A DNA stretch of 64,000 nt. It comes from CAWGMT01 sp963823675 (GTDB lineage: Bacteria > Planctomycetota > Planctomycetia > Isosphaerales > Isosphaeraceae). The stretch lies in the NCBI GenBank assembly GCA_963823675.1, contig CAWGMT010000026.1, forward strand, positions 1-64,000, in the 5' to 3' direction. A program made the position numbers and the translations under genes. Under the pieces are notes generated by a model. That model was not told the origin of the DNA. It made no database searches and saw nothing but the letters and a program-made list of their open reading frames with translations. Shown here in pieces: positions 54,301 through 62,721 of this stretch (position 1 is its first letter; each line of letters starts with the position of its first letter).

Positions 54301-55452
54301 TCAGACCACTTCCGCCGTGATCTCGGCAAGGGCCGCTGTGAAAGCCGCGACGTCAGCCGAGGTCGAGAACGCCCCGGGGCTGATCCGCAGCGTTCCGTCG
54401 GGAAATGTGCCCAGCGCTCGGTGAATATAAGGCGCGCAATGGAGGCCGGGCCGAACGGCGATGTCGAAGCTGGTGTCGAGAATTGCGCCCAGGTCCTGAG
54501 GCGTGAATGGCGGCGGGACGACCAGGGAGAGCGCTCCGACGTGGCTCTCCGGGTCCCAGCGGGCCGCGACCTGCCAGTCGCCAGACGCCAGCGCCCAATC
54601 GACGACATGCTGGAGCAGGCTGACCTCGTGGGCGCGCAAGCGTTCGGGCCCGCGCTCATTGACCCAGGTGATCCCCGCGGCCAGTCCGGCGGCGCCGAGC
54701 ACGTTGGGCGTGCCGCCTTCGAGTCGATAAGGGAGGTCGAGCGGCTGAGTCGGCCGCGACGAGTCGCCTCCGGTTCCCCCTTCGCGCCAGGGGCGAATCT
54801 TCCGCTCGGCGCGGGCCCACGTAGAGCGCGCCGGTGCCGGTGGGACCATACAACGCCTTGTGCCCCGGAAAGGCCAGCATGTCGACGGCGATCTGGCGGA
54901 GGTTGATCGGCACGACGCCGGCCGACTGCGCCGCATCGACCAGAAAGAGCGCGCCCGCCTCACGCACGATTGCCCCGACCGCCGCGATGGGCTGCACGGT
55001 TCCGAGCACGTTCGCCGCGTGGGTCATCACCACGAGCGTCGTCCGCGCCGTCAATGCCCGCCGGATCGCGTCGGGATCGATGTAACCTGAGTCGGATGCG
55101 ACGCGGTCAAGCGTGATCACGCCAGCCTTCTCGAGGGCACAGAGCGGCCGGCTGACCGAGTTGTGCTCGAGGTCGGTGGTGACGACATGATCGCCCGCCA
55201 GAACGATGCCCTTGATCGCAAGGTTCAGAGCGTCCGTGCAGTTGTGAGTGAGAACCCAGCGCTCGGGGGCTTCGCCTGCGAAGAACTGGTTCAGGGAATG
55301 GCGCGTGGCGTCAAGCATTCGTTCGGCGTCAACGGCCATCCGGTGTCCGGCCCGCCCGGGATTGGCCAGGCTTGTCCTGGCAAAGCGGTCGAGCGCCTGG
55401 TAGACCGCCTCGGGCTTGGGGAAGCTGGTCGCGGCGTTGTCGAGATAAATCA
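54301..55452 (-). CDS. Cysteine desulfurase-like aminotransferase V (one frameshift)
   Basis: PLP enzyme of the SufS/CsdA type. From ATG 55452: MIYLDNAATSFPKPEAVYQA, THNCTDALNLAIKG, LFLVDAAQSAGVVPINL, and the PLP-lysine in DMLAFPGHKALYGPTGTGAL. The frame shifts near 54820 at a CCC run (one extra C fits) and continues RKIRPWREGGTGGDS, EGGTPNVLGAAGLAAGI and PGLHCAPYIHRALGTFPDG, where the Cys is in the position of the active-site cysteine loop. Joined length about 383 aa. Last gene of the sulfur-carrier cluster, supplying sulfur to it (inference). Confidence 0.85.
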
Positions 55453-55517
55453 TGGAAAATCCCGAATAACAAAATTCAAAATACAAATGACTATCACAAA
55501 CTGCAAACTCCGAGGGT

Positions 55518-56555
55518 TTAGCTCCCCACAAACTGCGCGTAAAGCGTGCGGGCCTTGGCGACGTCGTTGGTTCCCTTGATGATTGCCCGGCCGTCCGGAA
55601 AGACGGTGAATTCATAGCCGTCGGTGCCAAACCGAAGCATGAAGTTGTTGTAGCGGACCTCTCCCAGCCCTCTGAGGCGCGAGGCCAGCTCGCGAAAATC
55701 GAGCGGTTCGGACCTGCGGGCGGCGACCTGGACGGCGTTGCGGCCGCACAGGGTCGTCGTGTGCGAGCCCAGGCCACCGTCAAGCCACTCGAATCGCCGC
55801 TCCCGACAACAGGGGCAATTCACCTTGCCCAAAAGGCCTGCCACCTTGAGCTGCCGGAAGGCCCAGTTCCAGACGTCGATCATGATCAGGTCTGAGTTCA
55901 GTGCGTCCCAGGCGCCGGCGAGCAGCTTGATGGCCTCGACCGCTTCGAACGATGCGATCACGGCCACCGCCGGCCCGAGGACCCCCGCGGTTTCGCAAGT
56001 CGGCGTCATGCCCGGCGGGGGAGCCGTCTCGATCAGACAGCGCAGACACGGAGTCTTGCCGGGTATGATTGTCATCGTCTGGCCTTCACTGCCGATCACT
56101 CCGCCAAAAATCCACGGCTTGCCAAGTTTGACGGCCGCGTCATTGATCAGGTATCGCGTCTCGAAGTTGTCGGTCCCATCCAGGATCACGTCGGCGTCGG
56201 CGACCAGATCGATGATGTTGGTGTGGTCGATGTCGGTGACGACCGCCTCGACGTTGATCGTGCTGTTGATGGCCCGAATCTTGCGGGCGGCTGCCTCGGC
56301 CTTGGGCAGGTTCTGGGCGACGTCGTCCTCGTCGAAGAGCACCTGGCGCTGAAGATTGTGCGTCTCGATGAAGTCGCGATCGATGATCCGGATCGATCCC
56401 ACCCCGGCGCGGGCGAGGTGATTGGCCAGCACCGTCCCGAGCGCTCCGCAACCGCAGAGGGTCACCCGGCTTTTCAGGAGCGCGCGCTGGCCGGCTTCGC
56501 CGAGCGGGGGGAACCGGACCTGGCGGCTGTATCGATCGAGCGATTCGTCGGTCAT
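55518..56555 (-). CDS. MoeB/ThiF-family adenylyltransferase (E1-like)
   Basis: 345 aa. Activates the C-terminus of a ubiquitin-like sulfur carrier by adenylation. RYSRQVRFPPLGEAGQRALL, nucleotide loop VTLCGCGALGTVLANHLARA, RIIDRDFIETHNLQRQVLFD (Arg finger and Asp), DGTDNFETRYLINDAA, and zinc cysteines in PCLRCLIETAP and NCPCCRERR. The C-terminal ~60 residues are not a rhodanese domain. ATG at 56555 begins MTDESLDRYSRQ. It follows the sulfur carrier gene, the usual pairing. Confidence 0.88.
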   Translation of the reverse strand: MTDESLDRYSRQVRFPPLGEAGQRALLKSRVTLCGCGALGTVLANHLARAGVGSIRIIDRDFIETHNLQRQVLFDEDDVAQNLPKAEAAARKIRAINSTINVEAVVTDIDHTNIIDLVADADVILDGTDNFETRYLINDAAVKLGKPWIFGGVIGSEGQTMTIIPGKTPCLRCLIETAPPPGMTPTCETAGVLGPAVAVIASFEAVEAIKLLAGAWDALNSDLIMIDVWNWAFRQLKVAGLLGKVNCPCCRERRFEWLDGGLGSHTTTLCGRNAVQVAARRSEPLDFRELASRLRGLGEVRYNNFMLRFGTDGYEFTVFPDGRAIIKGTNDVAKARTLYAQFVGS

Positions 56556-56601
56556 CGTTGTTCCTTTGGCGCCGCGCGAGAATAAGTTTGGCGAATTTAT
56601 C

Positions 56602-56664
56602 ATTGTGGTGCAGGCGTCCCGCCTGCATTCCTTGTGCCGGCAGGCGGGACGCCTGCACCACAAT
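56602..56664. repeat. Perfect 24-bp inverted repeat between moaD-like and moeB-like genes
   Basis: Arms 56602-56625 and 56641-56664 match without error, 15-base spacer. Each arm holds a smaller palindrome GCAGGC-GTCCC-GCCTGC. Looks like a REP/MITE-type unit inserted in the operon; in RNA it would form a very long hairpin. Confidence 0.85.
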
Positions 56665-56690
56665 TGGCAAAAATATCTCCGCGCGGTCTC

Positions 56691-56960
56691 TTAGCCGCCG
56701 GCGACGGCCGGGATGATGCTGACCTCGTCATTGGCGGCGACCGGCGTTGCCAGGTCTTCAAGGTAGCGAATGTCTTCGTTGTTGAGATAGACGTTGACAA
56801 ACCGTCGCAGCTCGCCGCCGTCGAAGAGCCGATCCCGCAGCGCAGGGTGCTGGCTGCCGAGATCGGCGAGGATCTCGCCGATTGTGGTGCCGGAAGCCTC
56901 GACCCGATCGAGGCCGCCGGCATGGGGTCGCAGGGGAGTGGGAATGCGTACGACTGCCAT
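56691..56960 (-). CDS. MoaD/ThiS-family ubiquitin-like sulfur carrier
   Basis: 89 aa. MAVVRIPTPLRPHAGGL starts the beta-grasp fold; RRFVNVYLNNEDIRYLEDL is the conserved central part; it ends AVAGG, with the C-terminal di-Gly that is adenylated and thiocarboxylated. The adenylating enzyme, a desulfurase and a threonine synthase are in the same cluster, so it probably delivers sulfide to an amino-acid or cofactor pathway and need not be the molybdopterin MoaD. Confidence 0.85.
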   Translation of the reverse strand: MAVVRIPTPLRPHAGGLDRVEASGTTIGEILADLGSQHPALRDRLFDGGELRRFVNVYLNNEDIRYLEDLATPVAANDEVSIIPAVAGG

Positions 56961-57068
56961 GATAAAACCCTTCTTTACAACTGAGCCGTTGCTTCAGTGC
57001 CGCTTCGCGACTGTCTTCGATACTGATTCACTGGTGCTCGCCGCCCGCCGGACTGCTCGCACGCGCCT

Positions 57069-58337
57069 TTACGCCCCGCTTGCGACCAGGGCCGGACTGT
57101 AGCTCTCGACGATCGCCTCGAACGCTTCGAGCGTCGGTCTGATGACCACGGGTTTGGGCATTCGCTCAAGAAGAGGCTCCTGGGTCTTCAGTCCGTTGCC
57201 CGTGATGCAGATGACGATCGATTCGTCGCGGTCGATCCGGCCTTGTTCGATGAGTTTCTGCGCGACCGCCACGGTCACCCCGCCGGCGGTCTCGGTCCAG
57301 ATGCCCTCGGTCTCGGCGAGCAACTTCATCGCGTCCACGATCGCCTCGTCGTCCACGTCGTCGCTCCATCCACCGGTCTGGCGAATGAGCTGCGATGCGA
57401 AGTAACCGTCGGCCGGATCGCCGATCGCGAGGCTCTTGGCGATCGTCCGGGGATTGCGGATCGGCTTGACCTTGCTCGCGCCGGTCTTGACCGCCGCCGA
57501 GATCGGGTTGCAGCCCGTCGCCTGAGCGCCGTGAATCTTGGTGGCGACCGGCCCGCCGAGCAGGCCCAGGATCTCGAATTCCTTGAATGCCTTGTAAATC
57601 TTGCCGATCAGGCTGCCACCCGCCATGGGCACCACCACGTGATCGGGTGCGCGCCAGCCCAGGTCCTCGGCGATCTCGAAACCGACCGACTTTGAACCTT
57701 CGGCATAGAACGGGCGCAAGTTTACGTTGACAAAGCCCCAGCCGAACCGGAACGCAATCTGCGAACAAAGCCGGTTCACCTGGTCGTAGTTGCCGTCGAT
57801 GGCGATCACCTTGGCGCCATAGATCGTCGCGCCGAGCACCTTGCCCTGTTCGAGACCATCGGGGATGAGGACGTAAGCATCCAGGCCCGCCGCGGCGGCG
57901 TTGGCCGCCACGCTGTTGGCCAGGTTGCCCGTCAACGCGCATCCCACCGTCTGGAAGCCAAACTCGACGGCCTTGGACAGCGCGACCGCAACCACGCGAT
58001 CCTTGAAGGACAGTGTGGGGTAGTTCACCGCGTCGTTCTTGATGTAAAGCTCGGAGACGCCCAGCGCGCGGGCGAGCCGATCGGCCCGGACCAGCGGGGT
58101 GCAGCCAACGTGCTGGCCCACCGTGGGATCGCCGTCCAAGGGCAGTAATTCGCGGTAGCGCCACATCGACCGCGATCGCGACGCAATCGTGGCGCGGCTC
58201 ATGGTCAGAGCGACTTCCTCGTAGTCATAATCGACCTCGAGCGGACCGAAGTCGTCGGTACAGAAGTTGAGCGCTTCCCTGGGATACGGTTTGCCGCACA
58301 GGCGGCATTTCAGACCGCGAACAGTTTCAACAGGCAC
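57069..58337 (-). CDS. thrC: Threonine synthase
   Basis: 422-aa PLP enzyme of fold type II, expected to convert O-phosphohomoserine to threonine. An N-terminal zinc-ribbon-like start (CRLCGKPYPREALNFC), then GCTPLVRADRLARALGV, PLP-lysine in YPTLSFKDRVVAVALSKA, GNLANSVAANAAAAGLDAYV and VVPMAGGSLIGKIYKAF. The C-terminal GLKTQEPLLERM is typical of ThrC. First gene of the sulfur-carrier cluster (108 bp before the moaD-like gene). A thiocarboxylate-using synthase is a possible alternative, since ThrC-like and cysteine synthase-like enzymes share the fold. Confidence 0.83.
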   Translation of the reverse strand: MPVETVRGLKCRLCGKPYPREALNFCTDDFGPLEVDYDYEEVALTMSRATIASRSRSMWRYRELLPLDGDPTVGQHVGCTPLVRADRLARALGVSELYIKNDAVNYPTLSFKDRVVAVALSKAVEFGFQTVGCALTGNLANSVAANAAAAGLDAYVLIPDGLEQGKVLGATIYGAKVIAIDGNYDQVNRLCSQIAFRFGWGFVNVNLRPFYAEGSKSVGFEIAEDLGWRAPDHVVVPMAGGSLIGKIYKAFKEFEILGLLGGPVATKIHGAQATGCNPISAAVKTGASKVKPIRNPRTIAKSLAIGDPADGYFASQLIRQTGGWSDDVDDEAIVDAMKLLAETEGIWTETAGGVTVAVAQKLIEQGRIDRDESIVICITGNGLKTQEPLLERMPKPVVIRPTLEAFEAIVESYSPALVASGA

Positions 58338-58882
58338 CGGTGTATCTCCATGACACGAAACAACATGTTATTCGCCGACCGGGCCGGCTCTATTCAAGCT
58401 ATGCCGTCACGCGACGGCCGTTTCAGCCTGGTGTCGCTCCATTCTCGACGACTTCGAGTCGACGGGCCTGCCGGCGGCACCGCCTGAAGACGGAGCGCCA
58501 CACGGCCCAATGGCGCGACCCAATCCAGAGCGACCGTTTGACCGTCTCGGGCGGGAAGGGATTGATGAGGATAAGGAGGGCAAACGGCGACTTCGCGCGG
58601 AGCAGGTCGCCATTAACCATCTTATCTGCCCCATCGGCGAGATTCTCCAGAAGAGAAAATCGGCACTGAGCCAATTCCAATTCCGGCATGAACACGCTGG
58701 GCGGGAGTTAGCACCAGCATTCACCATGGCGGTGAACCGGTTGCTGTGGCGTCATCGGGCCCTTCCCTCAGCCACTCTGGATAAGATGCGCACCAAATTG
58801 TTATGGTAAGAACCTACACCCCGAGACCCACCCGCGTCAAGTCCCGAGCGAACGCCAGCCAATTCTTTGCGAGGTCCTACCC
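58338..58882. other. Intergenic region upstream of thrC
   Basis: 545 bp between divergent thrC and the DUF2934 gene. One minus-strand frame at 58423-58695 (90 codons, LILINPFPPETVKRSLWIGS) looks weakly protein-like, and one plus-strand frame overlaps it; neither is supported enough to list as a gene. Promoters for thrC and the DUF2934 gene should lie here. Confidence 0.4.
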
Positions 58883-59867
58883 ATGAGCTGCCCTGGCTCG
58901 TCCGACCGGGCCGCGATAGAATCGCTCAAGCGCGACGCCGTGGGACGGAGCCACGGTGTGGATCGTCGCCGAACCTGGAACCTCTGGGCTCAACCGATGC
59001 TCCCGACCAGCCAGCAGATCGAAGTTGCGGCATATCACCTCTGGGAGCGACAAGGCCGTCTCCACGGGCGCGACCGCGAAGACTGGGAAGCCGCCGAGAA
59101 GTTGTTGATCTACAACCTGAACTACGAACCGATTGAGGAATATGGGCTTTGGGAGCCGGTGCCTCGCGTCCTCGGTACGCAGCCCTTGCGCGTCTGTCGA
59201 ATCTGCGAGCGAAACTCGAAACGGGCCAACTTCGGCCCGGCAACTCCGGTCATCCCGATTCTCCCGAGCTCGTCGCTCTTGAGCGCCCAGATCTGCCAGG
59301 AATGCCAGGCGGAATGCCGCGAGCCCTTGATGGACGACCTGGCGCGGTTCTGGGAGTCGCTACGGTCCGACAAGGCCACGCGCGATAACCGCGCGGATTC
59401 GCGCGAGCGGCGGCTTCTCGCTCGGCGCGTACAAGTCGCTCGTTACCAGCGCATTATTGATGTTGCCCGATCGGGAAATACCATACTTTCTTGATGCGCT
59501 CGAGTGGATCGGCAACCCCGATCGAGACGCGGACGAGCAGCTTTTCGCCGAGGCGTCTTGTCGCGCTTACGTTGCCGAGGGCCCCGACGACGGGCCGTGG
59601 GCGAGCCTGGCGCGAAGAATCGACGACGACGCTCCCATGCCCTACATGATCGCGTTCGTTGCCTGCCACGGCGTCATCATCCAGATTTACCTGCCGCTTT
59701 GTATACGGGACGAGGACCTGGGCGGTCGGTCCCTTCCGTTGCTCGAGCGGCCGTTTGGCCGTGGCCAGGGGTCGAGTTTCCGCCAGGTCCGCTCCACATT
59801 GCTGCCACTCTTGCGTCCCGGTGATCTCGGCCGTGCCCAGGGGCGGCGAAGTTTTGTGGAATGCTGA
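58883..59867 (+). CDS. DUF2934-type protein with a zinc-ribbon-like middle (one frameshift)
   Basis: Residues about 40-85 match the DUF2934 pattern (QIEVAAYHLWERQGRLHGRD, EDWEAAEKLL). Then a CxxC...CxxCxxxC set (CRICERNSKRANFG, ICQECQAECRE) suggests a zinc ribbon. At about 59400 the frame shifts; the next frame continues ASGGFSLGAYKSLVTSALLM, LPDREIPYFLDALEWIGNPD and MPYMIAFVACHGVIIQIYL to 59867. Joined length about 327 aa. Function unknown. ATG at 58883 has GAGG 8 nt upstream; ATG at 58997 is an alternative. Overlaps the hydrolase start by 7 bases. Confidence 0.6.
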
Positions 59868-60676
59868 CGCTCGCGATGTCGGAAGAAGCCCCCAACGTCT
59901 TGAATGAGCAGGCTGACGAGCGGCCCGCATGCCTGGTGCTGCATGGCTTGGGCGGCGGTCCTTACGAGCTGGCGCCCCTCCTGGGCGCGCTCCAGACCGA
60001 CGGCCTCACGGTCAAGTGCCCGGTCTTGCCGGGACACGACGGCCCGGGGCCGGTCATGCCGGCGTCGCGTTGGGACGAGTGGGCGGCGGCGGCGGAAACC
60101 GGCTTCGACGAGTTGGCTGCCTCCGGAAGCAAGGTCGCGGTCGTCGGCTTCTCGACGGGAGCAACCGTCGCACTTCACCTGGCGACGCGGCGCCCCGTCG
60201 AGCGCCTGGTCTTGCTCGCGCCGTTTCTCGCAATTCGGTATGCCGGCTTGATTCCGCTGCGCCCCGCCGCCTATCTGCGGTGGCTGGCGCGGCTGGTTCC
60301 CGACCTTCCCCGCAGGGCCCCGGCCGTTCGCGATCGGGAGATGCGCGGCCAGGCATCTGAGGCGAACGTCTACCGCACGTTCAGCGTGCCGGCCGCGCTC
60401 TCCGCTCTCGAGCTGATCGACGAGCTCTTGCCCGAAATCTCCCGGATTCAAACTCCGACTTTGATCATTCAGGGCGAGCGAGACACGGTCGTCGAGCCGG
60501 CCCACGCCGGCTGGCTCCATCACAACCTGGGGTCGGCGCACAAGCGGCTCGTCTATCTTGACCAATCCGACCATCTCGTCGCACTCGACTGCCAGCGCGA
60601 TCGAGCGATCAGCGAGACGCTGGCGTTTCTGCGCGGTCATCACGCTCCGGGTGATTTTCCGTCACGCGGAGCGTGA
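59861..60676 (+). CDS. Alpha/beta-hydrolase, carboxylesterase/monoglyceride-lipase type
   Basis: 271 aa. Oxyanion region CLVLHGLGGGPYELAPLLGA, nucleophile VVGFSTGATVALHLAT (G-F-S-T-G), acid in LIIQGERDTVVEP (Asp) and histidine in LDQSDHLVALD, in the order of Est30-like esterases. ATG at 59861 overlaps the upstream stop; ATG at 59876 is an alternative. The last codons (PGDFPSRGA) lie inside a palindromic repeat shared with the convergent sulfotransferase gene. Confidence 0.85.
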   Translation: MLTLAMSEEAPNVLNEQADERPACLVLHGLGGGPYELAPLLGALQTDGLTVKCPVLPGHDGPGPVMPASRWDEWAAAAETGFDELAASGSKVAVVGFSTGATVALHLATRRPVERLVLLAPFLAIRYAGLIPLRPAAYLRWLARLVPDLPRRAPAVRDREMRGQASEANVYRTFSVPAALSALELIDELLPEISRIQTPTLIIQGERDTVVEPAHAGWLHHNLGSAHKRLVYLDQSDHLVALDCQRDRAISETLAFLRGHHAPGDFPSRGA

Positions 60677-62715
60677 CGGCTACTTCCCTCGCCGCCCACC
60701 GCCTCGCTCTCGCGCTCGATCGGCACCTGGTATTGCTCCAGGAATTGCAACAAGGGCGCCAGTTGGGCCTGGTAACGGCGCCAGCGTCCAATCGAGCGGG
60801 TGTGCGCGGGCTGTCGGACCTGGACCTGGCTGGCCGTGCGCACCACACGGCGCGTCGAATTGAAGTCGAGACACCCTTCCGCCCACTCGAGCCCGACGAA
60901 CTCGATCAGCCGGCGAGAGTGCGTCTCGATATCCGCGACCAGGCTCTCGTAGTGGACCTCGATGCACTCGATGGGGGTTATGCGACGCCAGTGTGACATC
61001 AGTCGCTCGTAATCGGCGAAGCGCCGGGCCATGGATTCCCAGTTGTTGGACCAGGGCAAGCTCCGGAACCCGTTCTGCCAGCAAGATACCGCGATATCGC
61101 GCGGATCGCGGCGGCAGATGATCACGCGGGCGGCAGGCCAGAGTAGCGCGATGAAGCCGATCATGCGAAAGTTGTCGGGCATCTTGTTAACGACGCGGCA
61201 TGCCGAAGCTGGGGCGAGTGATTCCAGCCGCTCCAGGTACCGGCGGGCCGCCGTCTGGACCGAGTCCTTCGTGAGCTGGCCGAGCGCGTCGAACGCGTTT
61301 AAGTCCGGCTGGCAGGCGCGGTCGGGCAGGCTTTGAAACAAGCGATCGACCTCCTTGAGCTCGCCCGCGCCGTGAATCCGGGGATGCGAGGCGAGGATCT
61401 GCTCGACCAGGGTTGTCCCCGATCGCGGCAGGCCCAGGACGAAGACCGGTCGTGGATCGGCAACGCCCCAGCCCCGGCGCTCGGCGAGGAATTCCGAAGT
61501 GAACCGCTCGATCATGAGGTCGATGTAGCGCGAATGCGAGTCGGGATCGTAGCTCCTGCCGCCCGCGGCGTCGGCTGCCGCCTGGAGCCGGTTCGCCGAT
61601 TCGAGGTGCGCAGCGGCTTCGGCGTACAGGCCGCGGTCGTCGAGCACGGCCGCCAAGCCAAAATGAGCCAGGGCACGCTGGTCGTCCGGCAGGTCCTGGG
61701 CGTCGAGAAGCTGGCGCATCCGCGATACTTCGTCTGCGGGCATGCGGGCCTTGAGCAATAGTGCCAACCGCCAGTAGGCCTCCGCGAGACTGGGACGAAT
61801 TTCCAGGGCGGTGCGGTACGACTGGCACGACGATTCGAGCTCGCCCCGCTCGCCCAGGAGCCGCGCGAGCGCCATCCAGGAAACGGCGTGCGCGGGATCG
61901 ATGCGGAGCGCTTCGCGGAAACAGGGTTCGGCCTCATCAAGCCGGCCCATCTCCAGGAGCGTCAGGCCCAGGCCGTGATGCGCCGCGGCAAGGCCCCGAT
62001 CGCGCGCCAGGGCCTGATGGAACGCGCTGGCGGCCTCGTCGAATCGACCTTGCAGCTGCAACACGTTGCCCAGGTTGTTGATCGCGTGGGGCCGCATCGG
62101 GCCGACCGAGAGGGCGCGGCGGCAGTGAGCCTCGGCAAGATCAAGCAGGCCCGGATCGCCGATTTCCGTCAGGACTTGCCCGAGATTGGTCAGGGCGATC
62201 GGATTGTCGGGCTCGATTCGAAGGGCGGCTTGGAGGGCCAGAGCGGCCTCGCGCCGCCGGTCGAGCGCTTGCAGCGCGTTGGCGAGATTGATCAAGGCTG
62301 GCGGGAACCGCGGTTGAAGCCGCAGGGCCTCGCGATAGGCCGATTCGGCTTCGGCGTAACGCGCCTTATCGTGGGCCAGTAAGCCGATGCTGTTCCAGGC
62401 CGCGGGGGAGCGGGGATCGATTGCCACGGCCAGCTTCAAGTGGCGATCGGCATCGTCCTTGCTCCCCATCAGGCGCAGGACCTCCCCGAGGTTGCCATGC
62501 AACAGTGCGGAACGCGGCCGACCGGTGAGCGCGTGCGCGAAGAATTGCCTCGCCTGGTCGAGGTGGCCGCGCTCGAACATGAGCCCTCCCAGGCCCTCGA
62601 GCGCCAGGGGATGGTCCGGCTCGCGGCAGAGGATCTCGCGGTAGACCGCTTCGGCGTCGCCTGAGCGCTTCTGGAGATGCAGGGAGATTGCCCGCGCGAG
62701 GAGTTCGTCGCCCAT
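60640..62715 (-). CDS. TPR-repeat sulfotransferase
   Basis: 691 aa. Residues 1-390 are about ten TPR units (ALEGLGGLMFERGHLDQARQ, AAWNSIGLLAHDKARYAEAE). Residues about 420-670 are a sulfotransferase domain: PAPS-binding PVFVLGLPRSGTTLVEQIL, GAGELKEVDRLF, and 3'-phosphate contacts in ARVIICRRDPRDIAVSCW. Sulfates a protein or glycan in the cytoplasm or periplasm. The C-terminal tail GSSRHAPRDGKSPGA is encoded by a REP-like repeat and is probably not native. It is 6 bp downstream of the phosphatase gene and probably co-transcribed with it. Confidence 0.85.
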   Translation of the reverse strand: MGDELLARAISLHLQKRSGDAEAVYREILCREPDHPLALEGLGGLMFERGHLDQARQFFAHALTGRPRSALLHGNLGEVLRLMGSKDDADRHLKLAVAIDPRSPAAWNSIGLLAHDKARYAEAESAYREALRLQPRFPPALINLANALQALDRRREAALALQAALRIEPDNPIALTNLGQVLTEIGDPGLLDLAEAHCRRALSVGPMRPHAINNLGNVLQLQGRFDEAASAFHQALARDRGLAAAHHGLGLTLLEMGRLDEAEPCFREALRIDPAHAVSWMALARLLGERGELESSCQSYRTALEIRPSLAEAYWRLALLLKARMPADEVSRMRQLLDAQDLPDDQRALAHFGLAAVLDDRGLYAEAAAHLESANRLQAAADAAGGRSYDPDSHSRYIDLMIERFTSEFLAERRGWGVADPRPVFVLGLPRSGTTLVEQILASHPRIHGAGELKEVDRLFQSLPDRACQPDLNAFDALGQLTKDSVQTAARRYLERLESLAPASACRVVNKMPDNFRMIGFIALLWPAARVIICRRDPRDIAVSCWQNGFRSLPWSNNWESMARRFADYERLMSHWRRITPIECIEVHYESLVADIETHSRRLIEFVGLEWAEGCLDFNSTRRVVRTASQVQVRQPAHTRSIGRWRRYQAQLAPLLQFLEQYQVPIERESEAVGGEGSSRHAPRDGKSPGA
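60659..60679. repeat. Palindromic REP-like element, GTCACGC family, inside two convergent genes
   Basis: CCGTCACGC-GGA-GCGTGACGG, perfect 9-bp arms. Same core as 2772-2794. It encodes the end of both overlapping convergent genes. Confidence 0.7.
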
Positions 62716-62721
62716 GGCGTA

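Noticed and set aside
58423..58695. 90-codon minus-strand frame upstream of thrC
   Set aside because: Weakly protein-like, overlapped by an equally long frame on the other strand, no ribosome site or family match that I recognise.
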